64,000 nucleotides of DNA from contig JACDOX010000154.1 in assembly GCA_014549065.1 (NCBI GenBank), forward strand, positions 888,032 through 952,031, given 5' to 3'. Under the pieces are notes generated by a model. The model made no database searches. It worked only from the letters and a program-made list of their open reading frames with translations, and was not told the origin of the DNA. Position 1 is the first letter of the stretch, and each line of letters begins with the position of its first letter. Shown one piece after another: positions 1-11,412 of the stretch. Source of the DNA: Cardinalis cardinalis (taxonomy: Eukaryota; Chordata; Aves; Passeriformes; Cardinalidae). A program made the translations under genes and the position numbers.

Positions 1-2202
1 CCTTCCAGCCTTGGATTCTTGAGGAAACCTCCTGACCTGAGGTAGCACCTTTCTATCTGTCAGGTCTGGAGAGGAACCCACCCCAAAATCTTGGAGAAGC
101 TTTGCCACTGACCTTGTGAGCCCATGAGCTTGACAGTGGCCAAGAAGACGAATTCACCTTCATTCAGACCAATTGAGTGCTGTGTTTACAAAAAGTTAAA
201 AAAAAAAAATAATTTGGCAGGCTCTGTCTGCCCAAAGTCTGAATGAATAGAAGCTCCAAAGGAAGCACCTGCTGCTAAAGGAAATCCAGGACAAGTTTTA
301 TTATCCTTTTTCACAGGTCTATTCAGGACTACATTAGGGGTTTCCTCTTTCCTTTTCTGGTACTTCACACTCATTCACAACAAAAAAACATATTGTGCTT
401 ATGAATTATATTCCAGAGAATATGGCTAGAGCTTATAAAGGCCCTGGCCAAAGAACTTTATTTTTAACCTTGCTCCCTTGTGGATTAATTTCTCCAATGA
501 AAGCTTTGCAATTGTTTGGGGTTATTTTTCTCTCTTTTTCTTGGATGGGGCACAAGGGCAAATCCTGCCTGCTCTGTNCTGACAAAAAATGCCTCTCAAG
601 GAACAAGGAGCAAAGGAGGTGAGTGAGGCTCTCCATGGAGCTCAACTAGGAAGAAAAAAGATGTAAAAAATTGCTTTAATTCCTCCTAAACCTATATTAC
701 CCACTNTAAATGTTGCAGTGGCCACTTTGGTGCACACAGAAGCTGAGGGACGTTTTTTTCCCATTTCTAATGGAAAGGGAGAGGGAAAGTCCCTTTGGCT
801 GGTGGAAGAGCAACTTTTGGGGTTGATGCTGAGACCATTTGAGGCAGTGATGAGGGAGCAGGAGGCACTGGGGAGTTTGCTGGTCAAACACAGCTGCTCC
901 GCTCAACACCCCCCAGGCACAGAGCACATAAAAGCTGAAGGGTTTGCAAACAACCCAAGTGCAGCACATGAGCCACTCGTGCACCAGAGTGTTTGCTTTA
1001 GGGTCATTTTGCACCTGTGAAATGAGGATATGACCCAATCCCTGAGTGGCCTGGGAAGGTTTTGCACCCTCCTGCTCCAGGGTGGGTGCCTGGGAGGTGG
1101 GACTGGGTGCTCTCTGACAAATGCACTGTGCCCTGGGAGAGCAAAGACCTTCCTGCGCATGCACACAGGATTCTCCTTCTCATGTGTCCTTAAAAGTCTC
1201 ATTTTTGGCTTTAAAATCCCTTTCCCACCCCCTCAGGAGATCACAGGAGTGTGAGTTGTCACTGCACCCACCTTCCCCTTCCCCTGTGGGTGTTGGTTCT
1301 CCTTCTCACAGGTTATATTTTGATTTTCAGACCCTTTGAAGAGCAGAAAGGGCTTGCTCTGCTTTTGAGCAGCACTCAGCACAAGCATTTCTTTCCCAAC
1401 CTGAGGCTCCTTGCTGTTACTGCAATGAATTATGGCAATTAACAGTGGCATAAATCAGATACTGTGACCAAACAAGGCCAGGGAGGGCTCGAGGGCTGCA
1501 TCACACCAATAAATTACCCCAGACAGGAATTCCTTCATGTGCACCACTGGATTGTTTGAGCATTCCTTGACATGGGTTTGGCNCAGCCCAGGAACAGCTC
1601 AGGCACCAGCACTGACCAGTGATCAGCTGAGAATATTGTGTGGGACCCCTGTCCCATGGGTTAGAGGGCAAATTCCACAGGGACACAGCTAGAAGCAAGT
1701 CCTGGCCCTGGCTGGTAGAGGTACAGCCCATTTTTAATGAGCATGAGCCCATTTTAATGAGTGTGTTTGCATGGCAGTGACATTTCCCCAGGAGGAAAAC
1801 GTGCTCTGGCTCCCAGATCCCCAGTGCAGCTCTCACTGCCCTCGATGCTCTCCACATTTCTTCCCCTGCAAGGTTTGAGCCAAGGCTGCTCTCAAGCNCT
1901 GCCCCAGGGTCAAGATGTTGGTCCTTGTGATTTCCAAGTGGTGCCAGACACGGTGTCACCATGACCTGAGGCAGCACAGCTCCTTCCCTCACAGGCTCAG
2001 CCACACAAGAAGACTTTGCTGCACAGCNGGGGCTTCTCTGAGCAGATGGGTTTGATTTTTTTCTCTTTCTCTCTTTGGCTTTCAGGAGGGTTTTTCTGAG
2101 TGCTCTTGACTGATCTTGATGGGTGACACAAATACTTCCAGATGTCACCTAATGCTTTGTAATATGGGTTGGATTCACAGCTATTTTCTACACTGGACTA
2201 GA
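1..2202. other. Unannotated non-coding sequence
   Basis: Nothing recognisable. Only short open frames with no family resemblance, and no LINE or LTR match by eye. Confidence 0.5.
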
Positions 2203-2432
2203 CTACAATGTCCTGAGTGGCAAGAAACCCACCAGAATCATCAAATCCAAGTCCTGGCCCTGCACAGGACACCCCAACAATCCCACCCGGTGCCTGAGAG
2301 CATTGTTCAAACACTCCTGGGTCTCTGTCAGCCTTGGGAATGTGACCATTCCCTGAGGAGCCTGTTCAGTGCCTCACCACCCTCTGGGGGANGAATCTTT
2401 TCCTGATACCCATCATAAACCTCCCCAGGACT
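2203..2432 (-). mobile_element. CR1 LINE 3' fragment
   Basis: It reads as a reverse-oriented CR1 tail of the subfamily that starts ATGTCCTGAGTTGG and continues through the CTGAGAGCATTGTTCAA and CCTTGGGAATGTGACC blocks. It is 5'-truncated with no ORF. Confidence 0.8.
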
Positions 2433-2992
2433 GGTGNTTTGACCTCCACCTGTCCTTTTTTCATGGATGGGGTGGTGCACAAAGGAATTAGGGTGATGTG
2501 ATTGAGGGAAAAAGTGGTGCCTGTTCCCTGAGTGAGACCTGAGCCAGCAGTCAGACGTGTCAGAGTGGCACAAGGATGACCCAGGAGACTCCTGGCTACA
2601 AAGAATTATTCCCTGACGTCAGGGCCCACCTCTCCAGGCACTGGCCTTGTGGTGAAGTGACAAAGGTGCTTCAGCATCCTCATGGAAACAGCAACCTGCT
2701 GAACAAGTGCATCCTCCAGCTGTGCTTTCAAAGGGAGCCACTTTTCAAAGAGTCCTTGCTTCCCTTGGGAGGCAGGCACAGGCTCCAGAGCTCAAGGGAG
2801 GTGAAGGTTGTGCACCCCCATCTCGGATGGATTCCTCAGGTGTCTGGGAGCACCAGGACAAGTTCTTGGCCTTGTCCCCAAGTCACCAGCANGACCAGCC
2901 TGAGACAGCTTGTTGTAACAAAGCATGGCAGAANGAACTCAAATACCTTTAAAAGCAATAAATCCTGTACTAAAGCATAAATGGTGCCTCTG

Positions 2993-3369
2993 TGTCACAG
3001 ACATGTTTTATGATAAATCCTTTCCTNAGGATTTTTTCTCCTGAGAAGCCGAGAGGCCTCAGGAACAAAATGTAAACAATGGTTATCTGCTGCTGTGGAA
3101 TGCAACAGGTGCATCTGGGATTGGTGTCATGTGGTTGTTTCTAATTAATGGCCAATCACAGCCCAGTTGTCCGGACTGTCTCGGTCAGTCACAAGCCTTT
3201 GTTATTCATTCCTTTTCTATTCTTAGCCAGCCTTCTGATGAAATCCTTGCTTCTATTATTTTAGTAGAGTTTTAATATAACATTTATCATAAAACAATAG
3301 CTTTCTGAAACATGGAGTCAACATTCTCATCTCTTCCGTCATCCTGGGACCCCTGTGAACACCATCACA
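2993..3369 (+). mobile_element. Solo LTR, endogenous retrovirus, copy 1
   Basis: This 377-bp element begins TGTCACAG and ends ATCACA. It is flanked by the perfect 6-bp direct repeat CCTCTG (2987-2992 and 3370-3375), a target-site duplication. Six bases fits class II (ERVK-like) integration. It shares long stretches with the copies at 35.6 and 62.3 kb. It contains a GGCCAATCA box near 3150. The AATAAA seen in the other copies is broken here (ACAATAG). There is no internal retroviral sequence, so it is a solo LTR left by recombination. It resembles zebra-finch-type LTR families; the exact family name was not checked. Confidence 0.85.
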
Positions 3370-3860
3370 CCTCTGGCCAGCTATTGCATGTGGGACACAA
3401 TCTTCCTGTGCCAAGTTTGCATGGGGTGATGCCCAGCCTCATTCCCATCTCCTGCTGGATGGGAATGCTGCCTTCAAAGGAAGCTTCAAAGGAAAGTTCT
3501 TTGTGAGAGAGCAGCAGAATCAGGGGCCAATGGGACTGATTTGTGCCTCCAAGGAGNGCTTCAAAATTTTCCATGTTACAGATCATATCCTCCCCTCCAC
3601 AAAGGCTCCTGCCAGCCAGGGAGAGATTGTCCTTTCTGTGAGAGCAAAAGATGAGGATTTGGCTGAGTCCCTCCTGTTTCTGCGGCCTGGGAGGGACCCA
3701 AAGGCTCTTAGTACACAGCAGCTGAGTCTTTGTTATTTTCCCATAGGATGTAGAAAAGGAATTGCAGTCTGTGGNGGAGAGCTGGGAGGTGCTCCACTAA
3801 ACCTCACTGGAGTTAGTGGAGGGGCTGGAAAATGGCCAAAGCCCTTTTAAAATAAATATA

Positions 3861-4040
3861 GGAATCACAGAATTCCAGAATGTTTTGGGTTGGANAGGAT
3901 CTNAAAGCTCATTCAGTTCCCACCCCCTGCCAAGGGCAGGGACACCTCCCACTATCCCAAGTTGCTCCAAGCCCTGTCCAGCCTGGCCTTGGACACTTCA
4001 AGGGATCCAGGGGCAGCCACAGCTTCTCTGGACAGCCTAG
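3861..4040 (-). mobile_element. CR1 LINE 3' fragment
   Basis: A reverse CR1 tail with the diagnostic GTTTTGGGTTGGA, CCTGCCAAGGGCAGGGACA and CTGGCCTTGGACACTTC blocks. Truncated at the AGCTTCTCTGG block. Confidence 0.88.
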
Positions 4041-6491
4041 GAGCTGAGTAGCAGTGAAGGAGATCCTCTTCTTTTATTTTGCAGTCACTTTCAGGTGGAG
4101 GAAAAGTTCATCCAACACTTACTTGGTGGGAAATTAATATTATCTGATACTTCTTCTGCAGCCTTAGCAGAGAAACTCAGAGCATCACTGTGGTGGAGGC
4201 CATAGGGAATCAGGGAGGAAAAAAAGGCAGCTCCAGCATCCATTTCCAGGGTCACTGAAGGGGGAAGAGGTTCCCACTATTTTTTGTTTTGCTTCTGGGA
4301 TTTAATTCAGATCAAGAAGGTGACTCTGGGGACAAGCCAGAGGACTCCAGCAGCTGTGGCATTGAAATGCAGGGATCATGAATTGCAGGAGGAAGGGAAA
4401 CCCAGTAAACAGTTTTCAGATCTCAGCCCATTGCCTCTGAACTACAAAGACCTGCGAGAAAGTGGTGTCAAACACCCAGCTCCCACTTTGACCCCTGCCT
4501 GAGGGGAAATGAATCAATGTTGGGAAAATATGGAAAGCAGGATGAGATTATCTACTGTATAAAAGAAGCTGGAAGAGATGGCTTGGGATATTTGTGTATT
4601 GAGGCTCTGTCCACGTCCTATTCCTTTATGGGGGGTGCTATTGTACCTATTGTGGCAGATCTTTATCAGCCCTGTTTATCACGTTGGGTGCAGGGAATGT
4701 CAGATTGCTGAATGTCAGGTTGTTGACTGTTTTCATAACAGGAAGCTGCCTGCTGTCTTGCTGTGTTAAGGAACTCCCCTATGCACAATATTTTCCAAAA
4801 AAAAAAAAATCCAAACACTCTGCTGTGGTTGGGCAACCACACGGATTTGAGTTTCCATTGTTCCTTGTAAGGCAAAATCCTGTGTAGATAAATCCACTCG
4901 ATACGCATTTGCCTGTTATTTCTTTTGTGTACAGATACAGGAAATATGGCTGTTGTTTTGTCAAGATGAAATATTTCCCAACGCCAGAAGTAAATCTCCA
5001 CACTTTCATCAGGGCTTGGGAGCCTGGAGTGCTGCCACATCTGGGTGCAGGTGGGGTGAGGGAGGGAGAGGGACAGGAGTGGGTTTGGCACCACCATGGA
5101 ACATCGTGGGACACAGCTTGGAAGTGCCTTCATCCCTGGGAGATGAAGGAGGCATCCAGCTCCCTCTGGGAGTGGGGGGCTCATTCAGGTTCCCTTCTGG
5201 AAAACTCTGTCTGCCTCCTCTCACTGGGAAAAAAAACCCCAGTGACCCAAAGTACCCTGGATTTCCTGAAAATCGAACCCACAAGGGTGGGGTCTGGGAG
5301 CTGTAAATCACTGTGTGAGCTGGCTGGGGGTGTGAAACTGAGGACACCCTTGGCAGGGGGGACACAGCTGGGCAGGNTGGGCACAAGGTATNGAAATTTG
5401 AGTGAGAANATGTCCCAAACAGATTTTGGGTGGGAAGAGATCCTAAGCAGCTGAGGATCCTGAATGAAATCCTACTCTTTATAGGTATATAAACGGTTGG
5501 AGCAGGCCACTAACAAAGATCCTACACAGCCAAGTGACAGTGGCTCTGAAAGGCCCAAATGTCATTTGTGGAGTAAAGGACCCCTGATCACAGCCTGGCT
5601 CATCCTAAGGTCCATTACACCTTGTTGCAATTGGTCTGAAGCAGGTGTTGGTCTGAAGCACTTCTAGGATGAGGAATTTGAACCTAACCCTTCCCTAATC
5701 CTCCTGACTGCTTTTATCCACAGCCAGGTGAGGATGAAGTTTTTCTACAACACTGAAATGATTCAGAGTGGGTACCCAAGCTTTGGACACTGGGTCTTTG
5801 ATTCCCTAAGGGTTTTTCTTGAACACCAAGGTGCTGAAAGAGGGTCAGAGAGCCTTCAAAAATCAGTCAGGGCACAGTCTGGATGCTGTTTCTGACTCCA
5901 GGACTCNAGAAATCAGTCCCACACAAGGTGTGTGTTCCCATGAGACCCCACAAGGCTCTTTCTCTCAGACATGTGCTCCCTCAGGTTGCTCCCTGGCCTG
6001 CAGGATTACAGCACAGCTGCAGAGAAAGAGGGATTGAATTGACAAAGGGATTTCTTAAAAGTTCCAATTAAAAAATATTGATACCAATAGAAAATGCAGG
6101 GTGTTTTCTGTCTGCATAGGTCACCAAACANATTTCAGCCTGGATAAAATCCCTCTGGCACAGCCACAATTATTAAATCAGGAAATTCCAAGCCTTTGCC
6201 CAAAGCAAAATACACCTTTTAAAGAGCATCTTCTCCCTGTCCAGTGATCAGGCAACCTCAGGAGGCTGCCAGCCCAGTGTGGAGATCTTGCCAGAAAACG
6301 TGGGCAAATCAATGAAGATGGAGAGGTTTTGGAAGAAGATTCAACCTGTAAGGTCAGGTCTGTGTCCACAACTTTAGCTGTGCCATCCAGGGATGCAGAA
6401 AGTCATGATCCTGGGAGATAAAGCAGAGCCAGGCTTTCTGGAATTTCAGGAACTCTGTGAGATATGGGGGTGATGGTTGTGGGGACNTNAA
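4041..6491. other. Unannotated non-coding sequence
   Basis: A 2.45-kb stretch with short A-runs (4798-4810) but no recognised gene or repeat. The longest open frame, at 4909-5454, is broken by unknown bases and shows no domain-like pattern. Confidence 0.5.
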
Positions 6492-6660
6492 TTATAGAAT
6501 CCTAGAANGGTTTGGATTAGAAGGGACTTAAGACTCATCCCATTCACTTCCCTGCCATGGGCAGGGACACCTTCCACTTTCCCAGGCAGCTCCAAGCCCC
6601 ACCCAACCTGGCCTTGGACATTTCCAGGAATGGGGCAACCACAGCTTTCCTGGGAAAAGA
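6492..6660 (-). mobile_element. CR1 LINE 3' fragment
   Basis: A reverse CR1 tail with CCATGGGCAGGGACACCTTC and CCTGGCCTTGGACATTTCC. It lies only 280 bp from the forward CR1 end at 6943 that feeds the octamer array. Confidence 0.88.
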
Positions 6661-6942
6661 GAAATTTTGGATGAGCTGCTGAGGAATTCAGAGCCAATGG
6701 CTGCATTTGTCCTNCTGGGATGCAGCACTGGAGGTCAACTGGCCATGCTGTTAAACTGGTGGAGGAGCAAAATGGAGCAGGGAAAAGGTACCATTCAAAA
6801 GAAGGTTTAAGAGGAAGATGGAAAAATTTGCAACAATCAGAATTCAAGCAAAAATTATTTTGTTTTGGGGGTAGGGCATGGCCTACAGAGCCCTTTCATT
6901 CCATATTGTTATTATTTTATGTTCATGTAAAAACAGAGCCAT

Positions 6943-7030
6943 CCATGGCAGGGACTTGGAATGAGATGATTTTTAAGGTCCCTTTGAACCCAAATCAGAA
7001 TGACGTCTGTCATTCTGTTATGAATCTGTG
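6943..7030 (+). mobile_element. CR1 LINE 3' end feeding the octamer array
   Basis: A forward CR1 terminus (CATGGCAGGGACTTGGAATG, then TTTAAGGTCCCTTTGAACCC) ends in the ATTCTGT-type octamers that continue into the 2-kb array. Confidence 0.82.
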
Positions 7031-9078
7031 ACTCTGTGAATCTGTGGTTCTTTGATTCCATTATATCATGGTTCTATGATTCCATGATACTTTGATTCTG
7101 TGATTTCATAATTCCATGATTCTACGATTCCATGATTTCATGGTGTCATGGTTCTATGAGTCTATGATGTCACNGCTCTATGATTCTATGACATCATGGC
7201 TCTGATTCTATGATTCCATGATCCTGTGAATCCATGGTTCTAAGATTACATGATTCTGTGATGTCATGGCTCTATGATTTTATGATTCCATGATTCCATG
7301 ATTTTATGATTCCATGATTCCATGATATCATGGTTCTATGATTCTATCATGTCATGGCTCTGTGATTCCCTGGTTCTATGATCCCATGATTCTATGACGT
7401 CATTGCTCTGATTCTATGGTGTCATGGCTCTAGGATTCTGTGACATCATGGCTCTGATTCTATGATTCCATGATTCTGTGATGACATGGCTCTATGATTT
7501 TATGATTTTATGATTCCATGATTTTATGATTTCGTGATTCTATGACATCATGGTTCTATGATTCCATGATGTCATGGCTCTGGGATTCTATGATGTCATG
7601 ACTGTATGGTTCCATGATTCCATGATATCATGGTTCTATGATCCTGTGATGTTCTGGCTGTATGATTCCATGATTCGATTATATTATGGTTCTGTGACAT
7701 CATGGCTCTGTGATTTTATGATTTTTATTATTTTTTATTATTCCATGATTTTATGNTTCCATGATTCCATGACATTATGGTTCTATGATTCTGTGATGTC
7801 ATGGCTCTGTGATTCTGAGATGTCACGGCCATATGGTTCCGTGGTTTTGTGATTCCATGATTCCATGATATCATGGTTCTATGATTCTATGATGTTCTGT
7901 CTCTATGATTTCACAGTTCCACTATATTGTGGTTCTGTGATTCCATGATGTCATGGCTCTGTGATTCTGTGATGTCATGGCCATATGGCTCCATGGTTTT
8001 ATGGCTCCACGATTCCATGATATCATGGTTCTATGATTCCATGATGTCATGGCTCTGTGATTCTGTGATGTCATGGCTGTATGGTTCCATGATTCCATGA
8101 TTCCATGACATCGTGGTTCTATGATACTGTGATGTCATGGGTCTGTGATTTTATGATTTTATTATTTTTATGATTCCATGATGCCATGATTTTATGATTC
8201 CATGAGTCCATGATGCCATGGTTCTATGATTCCATGATGTCATGGCTCTGTGATTCTATGATGTCATGGCCATAGGGTTCCATGGTTTTATGATTCCATG
8301 AGTCCATGATATCATGGTTCCATGATTCTGTGATGTTCTGGCTATGATTCTATGATTCCATTATATTATGGTTCTATGATTCTGTGATGTCATGGCTCTG
8401 TAATCTTATGACTTTATTATTTTTATGATTCCTATGATTCCATGATTCCATGATTTTATGATTCCATGAGTCCATGATAACATGGTTCTATGATTCTATC
8501 ATGTCATGGCTCTGTGATTCTTTGATGTCATGGGCATATGGCTCCATGGTTTCATGATTCCATGAGTCCATGATATCATGGTTCTATGATTCTGTGATGT
8601 CATGGCTCTGTGATTCTGTCATGTCATGGCCATATGGTTCCGTGGTTTTATGATTCCATGATATCATGGTTCTATGATTCTATGATGTTCTGTCTCTATG
8701 ATTCCACAATTCCATTATATTGTGGTTCTATGATTCTGNGATGTCATGGCTCTGTGATTTTATGGNTTTATTATTTTTATGATTCCATGATTTTATGATT
8801 CCACAATTCCATTATATTGTGGTTCTATGATTCTGTGATGTCATGGCTCTGTGATTCTACGATGTCATGGCTCTGTGATTCTACGATGTCATGGCTGTAT
8901 GGTTCCAGGATTTCATTATTCCGTGATATCATGGTTCTATGATTCCGTGATGTCCTGTCTCTATAATTCCATGATTCCATGGTTCTTTCTATGATTCTGC
9001 TGTTCTATGAGTCCATGATCCCACGTTTCTGTGATTCTACGATCCCATATTTCTATGACTCTGCTATTCCACGACCTT
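7010..9078 (+). repeat. 2-kb array of degenerate 8-bp repeats grown from a CR1 3' tail
   Basis: About 2.07 kb consist of 8-mers of the form TTCTATGA, TTCCATGA, TGTCATGG, TATCATGG and GCTCTGTG, roughly 250 units. The array starts directly after a CR1 3' end (6943-7030), whose normal terminus is a few copies of an ATTCTATG octamer. Higher-order blocks recur irregularly: the string GATATCATGG recurs at 7868, 8019, 8308, 8572 and 8660. Because 8 is not a multiple of 3, open frames here repeat every 24 bases and give spurious FYDSMISW-like peptides. Confidence 0.92.
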
Positions 9079-9139
9079 GGTGGGTCTGGCCTGGAACTCC
9101 ATCCCCGAGAAGAGAAACACCACAACCTCACATTTGTCA

Positions 9140-9151
9140 GCAGCAGAGGGC
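9140..9151 (+). promoter_or_regulatory. CTCF-like core motif
   Basis: GCAGCAGAGGGC matches 11 of 12 positions of the CTCF core CCASYAGRKGGC as I remember it; only the first base differs. It sits between the octamer array and the CpG-rich block. Binding is not shown by sequence alone. Confidence 0.4.
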
Positions 9152-9370
9152 GTCCAACGCACGCGTGTCCCTGAATCCCGAGCTCCAGCAGCAAATCCGA
9201 CGGCGGCCAAAATTTCTCGGAGCGCGGCCGATGCTTCCCCGCCAATTGTGCCGCTGCCCCGGGTTTCCTTCCCCGCTCCGTGCTCGGTGCCGTGCGGGAG
9301 CTGCAGAGCCGATTGTTCGCCCTGTGGCCCCCGCAGACAGGATGCGAGCCCAGTGCCAGGTGTGGAATTA
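9140..9370. promoter_or_regulatory. Small CpG-rich block (possible CpG island)
   Basis: About 24 CpG dinucleotides occur in roughly 200 bases, while the surrounding kilobases have very few. The GC content is also much higher. It starts right after the octamer array and contains a CTCF-like motif at its left edge. It could be a promoter of an unseen non-coding transcript, an enhancer island, or a remnant of a GC-rich element. I recognised no exon in it. Confidence 0.6.
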
Positions 9371-11280
9371 TTTTCCTGCGTGGTGCTGGAGCATGGGAAT
9401 TGTTGATAACGCTAACAATGCGGCAAAGGAAAAGTGGGAGAGGAGCAGGACAATTCAGCAGGGTTTGAAAGCCCTGGGGACATGGAAAAAACCCTCCCCC
9501 TATTCATGTGTCTCCAAATCCAAGTTCTTAAGGATGGAAATGGGGGTGGTTTTACTGGGTGAATCCCTCTTACAGCCTGGAGCTCCTCAGTGAGCTTTGT
9601 GCTGTGGTATNAGTCACCCCCCTAACTTAGGAATAACTTTGATTTATCCCAGGAGCCTGAGGATGGATCAATTTCCCAGGGAACAGCTNCCTATCCCTGT
9701 TTTGCTGGTGCTGGGGGCTGAGCCAGGGCTGGGGGCACAGCCTGCTCTTGGTGAAAAGCATGTGGGGGACAGTGGCTGCAACAAAGTGGTGCAGGAGGAG
9801 TTTTGTGGGGAAAACAGGGTCAGGCCCTGGACCCAGACTCCCTTTGGGATGTTGAGAAAGTCACTAATTCTTGTTACTCCTGAACGACTGTAGAAATAAT
9901 CAGATTTTAGGGTTGAAACCCTACACAGCAATGCAGCACCATATGGTGGCAGAGAATGTTTCCCCATCCTGCACGGCAGCATCCTGTGGGTCTTCCAAGA
10001 GAGGATTATGGGCTGACTTGCAGAAAAAGGGGCTGATGCCTTTTCTCCTGAAATCTTGAGCTCTCCAGGACTCAGGGTGAGACTTTAGCTGGGTTTCCAT
10101 GTTCGCAGAGCTCTTGCCAACTGGTGCCACCAAGCTTTGTCACAACACCGAGATTTTACAGCAGCCAAGAGGCCACTCTGTGGCAGCCAGCTGAGACCCC
10201 TNGGGCTCCTTGCCACAATGACACCTCCCCGTTGTCACAGATCCCAGAACTTCTGATTAGGAACTGTTTTGTCAGCATTTGGCATGGTCCCAGCAAAAGT
10301 GACACCAATTATTCGTGTCAGCTCCCCTCTGAAAGCAGGAGATGTATGAAATCTCACCCCAGGACAATCCATCACGGCTTGCAGCGGGATTTGGGACCTG
10401 TCATTCTGAGGGGATATTGACTGAGTGGTGCTTCTTCCAGGCCANAGAGGTTATGGGGAGCTTTAGATCATCCCCAGCAAGACTGAAACCGAAAAATGAG
10501 ACTCGGAGTCTCTCAGCTTGGGTAAATGGTTCAACCGAAAGTTAATTGAGGCTGCTACTCATTTATGTAGTAATTTACATAATTGAAAATTTATTTTTTT
10601 AAAAAAATATTTTAATTACATAAATTTCGTTTATGTAATTAGTTTTAGTAACTGAAGCATGCTTTAAGGGCAAATGTTTGCTTTAAATTAAGCAGGGACC
10701 ATGTCTTATTTCTGTTTTAATATCGGTTTAGGTTAAAGTCTAACCACCAGGGTATATGGAGACCTCTTGCTCTGCCCAAGGACCACTAGATTTTTCAGAT
10801 TGTNCTTTCTTAATTCTTTTTTTTCCTGACTGGCAGCAGCTGGGTTTTGGGGCTGATATGAGGCTCTGCTTGCAGATANGATGGGGAATGGTGGGAATGC
10901 AGCTTGGAGGACAAGAACTGGTTTGTGCCTGGGGTGGTTTTGGGCAAGTCACTTCACATCCATGATCCCTCAATGCCTCCTTGCAGTTTAATGAAAATAA
11001 TAATGANCATTTTGAATTATTGGTGGTTCTGCTCATCCCATGTCAGCTCTGTCCTGAGCTTTANTCCTCACATTTTGCTGTATGTACCTCACTTTCCTGC
11101 TGAAAGATCACTGTGGGTGAGTCTGGGACACCTGAGCCATTCCTTTTCCTCTTTCTCCTAGCCTTATCCTGGGACAGTCCAGGGTGAGGATTTGCAGGTC
11201 ATATCCCACTGGTGTAGGAGTGATGAGAACAAACCATGTCCTGAGGAGTAAATCTATAAAATCACACAAGAAACAGTGAT
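9371..11280. other. Unannotated non-coding sequence with AT-rich patch
   Basis: Apart from the inverted repeat at 10614-10640, nothing is recognised. Confidence 0.5.
10614..10640. repeat. Perfect 11-bp inverted repeat with 5-base loop in an AT-rich patch
   Basis: AATTACATAAA and its exact reverse complement flank the loop TTTCG. The surrounding 80 bases (10560-10645) are over 80 percent A/T and hold a further imperfect copy of the arm (near 10571). It may be cruciform-prone or a small MITE end. Confidence 0.6.
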
Positions 11281-11412
11281 CTTCCATGCCTGGGAAGTGT
11301 CCAAGGNCAGGTTGGAGCAATCTGGGATAGTGGAAGGTGTCCCTGCCCATGGNGGGTGGAATGAGATGAGCTTTAAGATCCTTTCCAACCCAAACCATTC
11401 CAGGATTTTTTT
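11281..11412 (+). mobile_element. CR1 LINE 3' fragment
   Basis: A forward CR1 tail: GTGTCCAAGG, GATAGTGGAAGGTGTCCCTG and CTTTCCAACCCAAACCATTCC. Confidence 0.87.

Noticed and set aside
2993..3369. Part of a full-length endogenous retrovirus
   Set aside because: There is no gag, pol or env sequence next to any of the three LTR copies, and each has its own target-site duplication, so they are solo LTRs.
4666..5454. Overlapping open frames on both strands near 5 kb
   Set aside because: They overlap each other, are broken by unknown bases and show no domain, conserved motif or splice structure.
7574..8798. Open frames with FYDSMISW-like repeats
   Set aside because: They follow from the 8-bp satellite, whose 24-base superperiod repeats the same eight residues. 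The array is non-coding.
7010..9078. CRISPR-like array
   Set aside because: The units are contiguous degenerate octamers without spacers, in a vertebrate genome.
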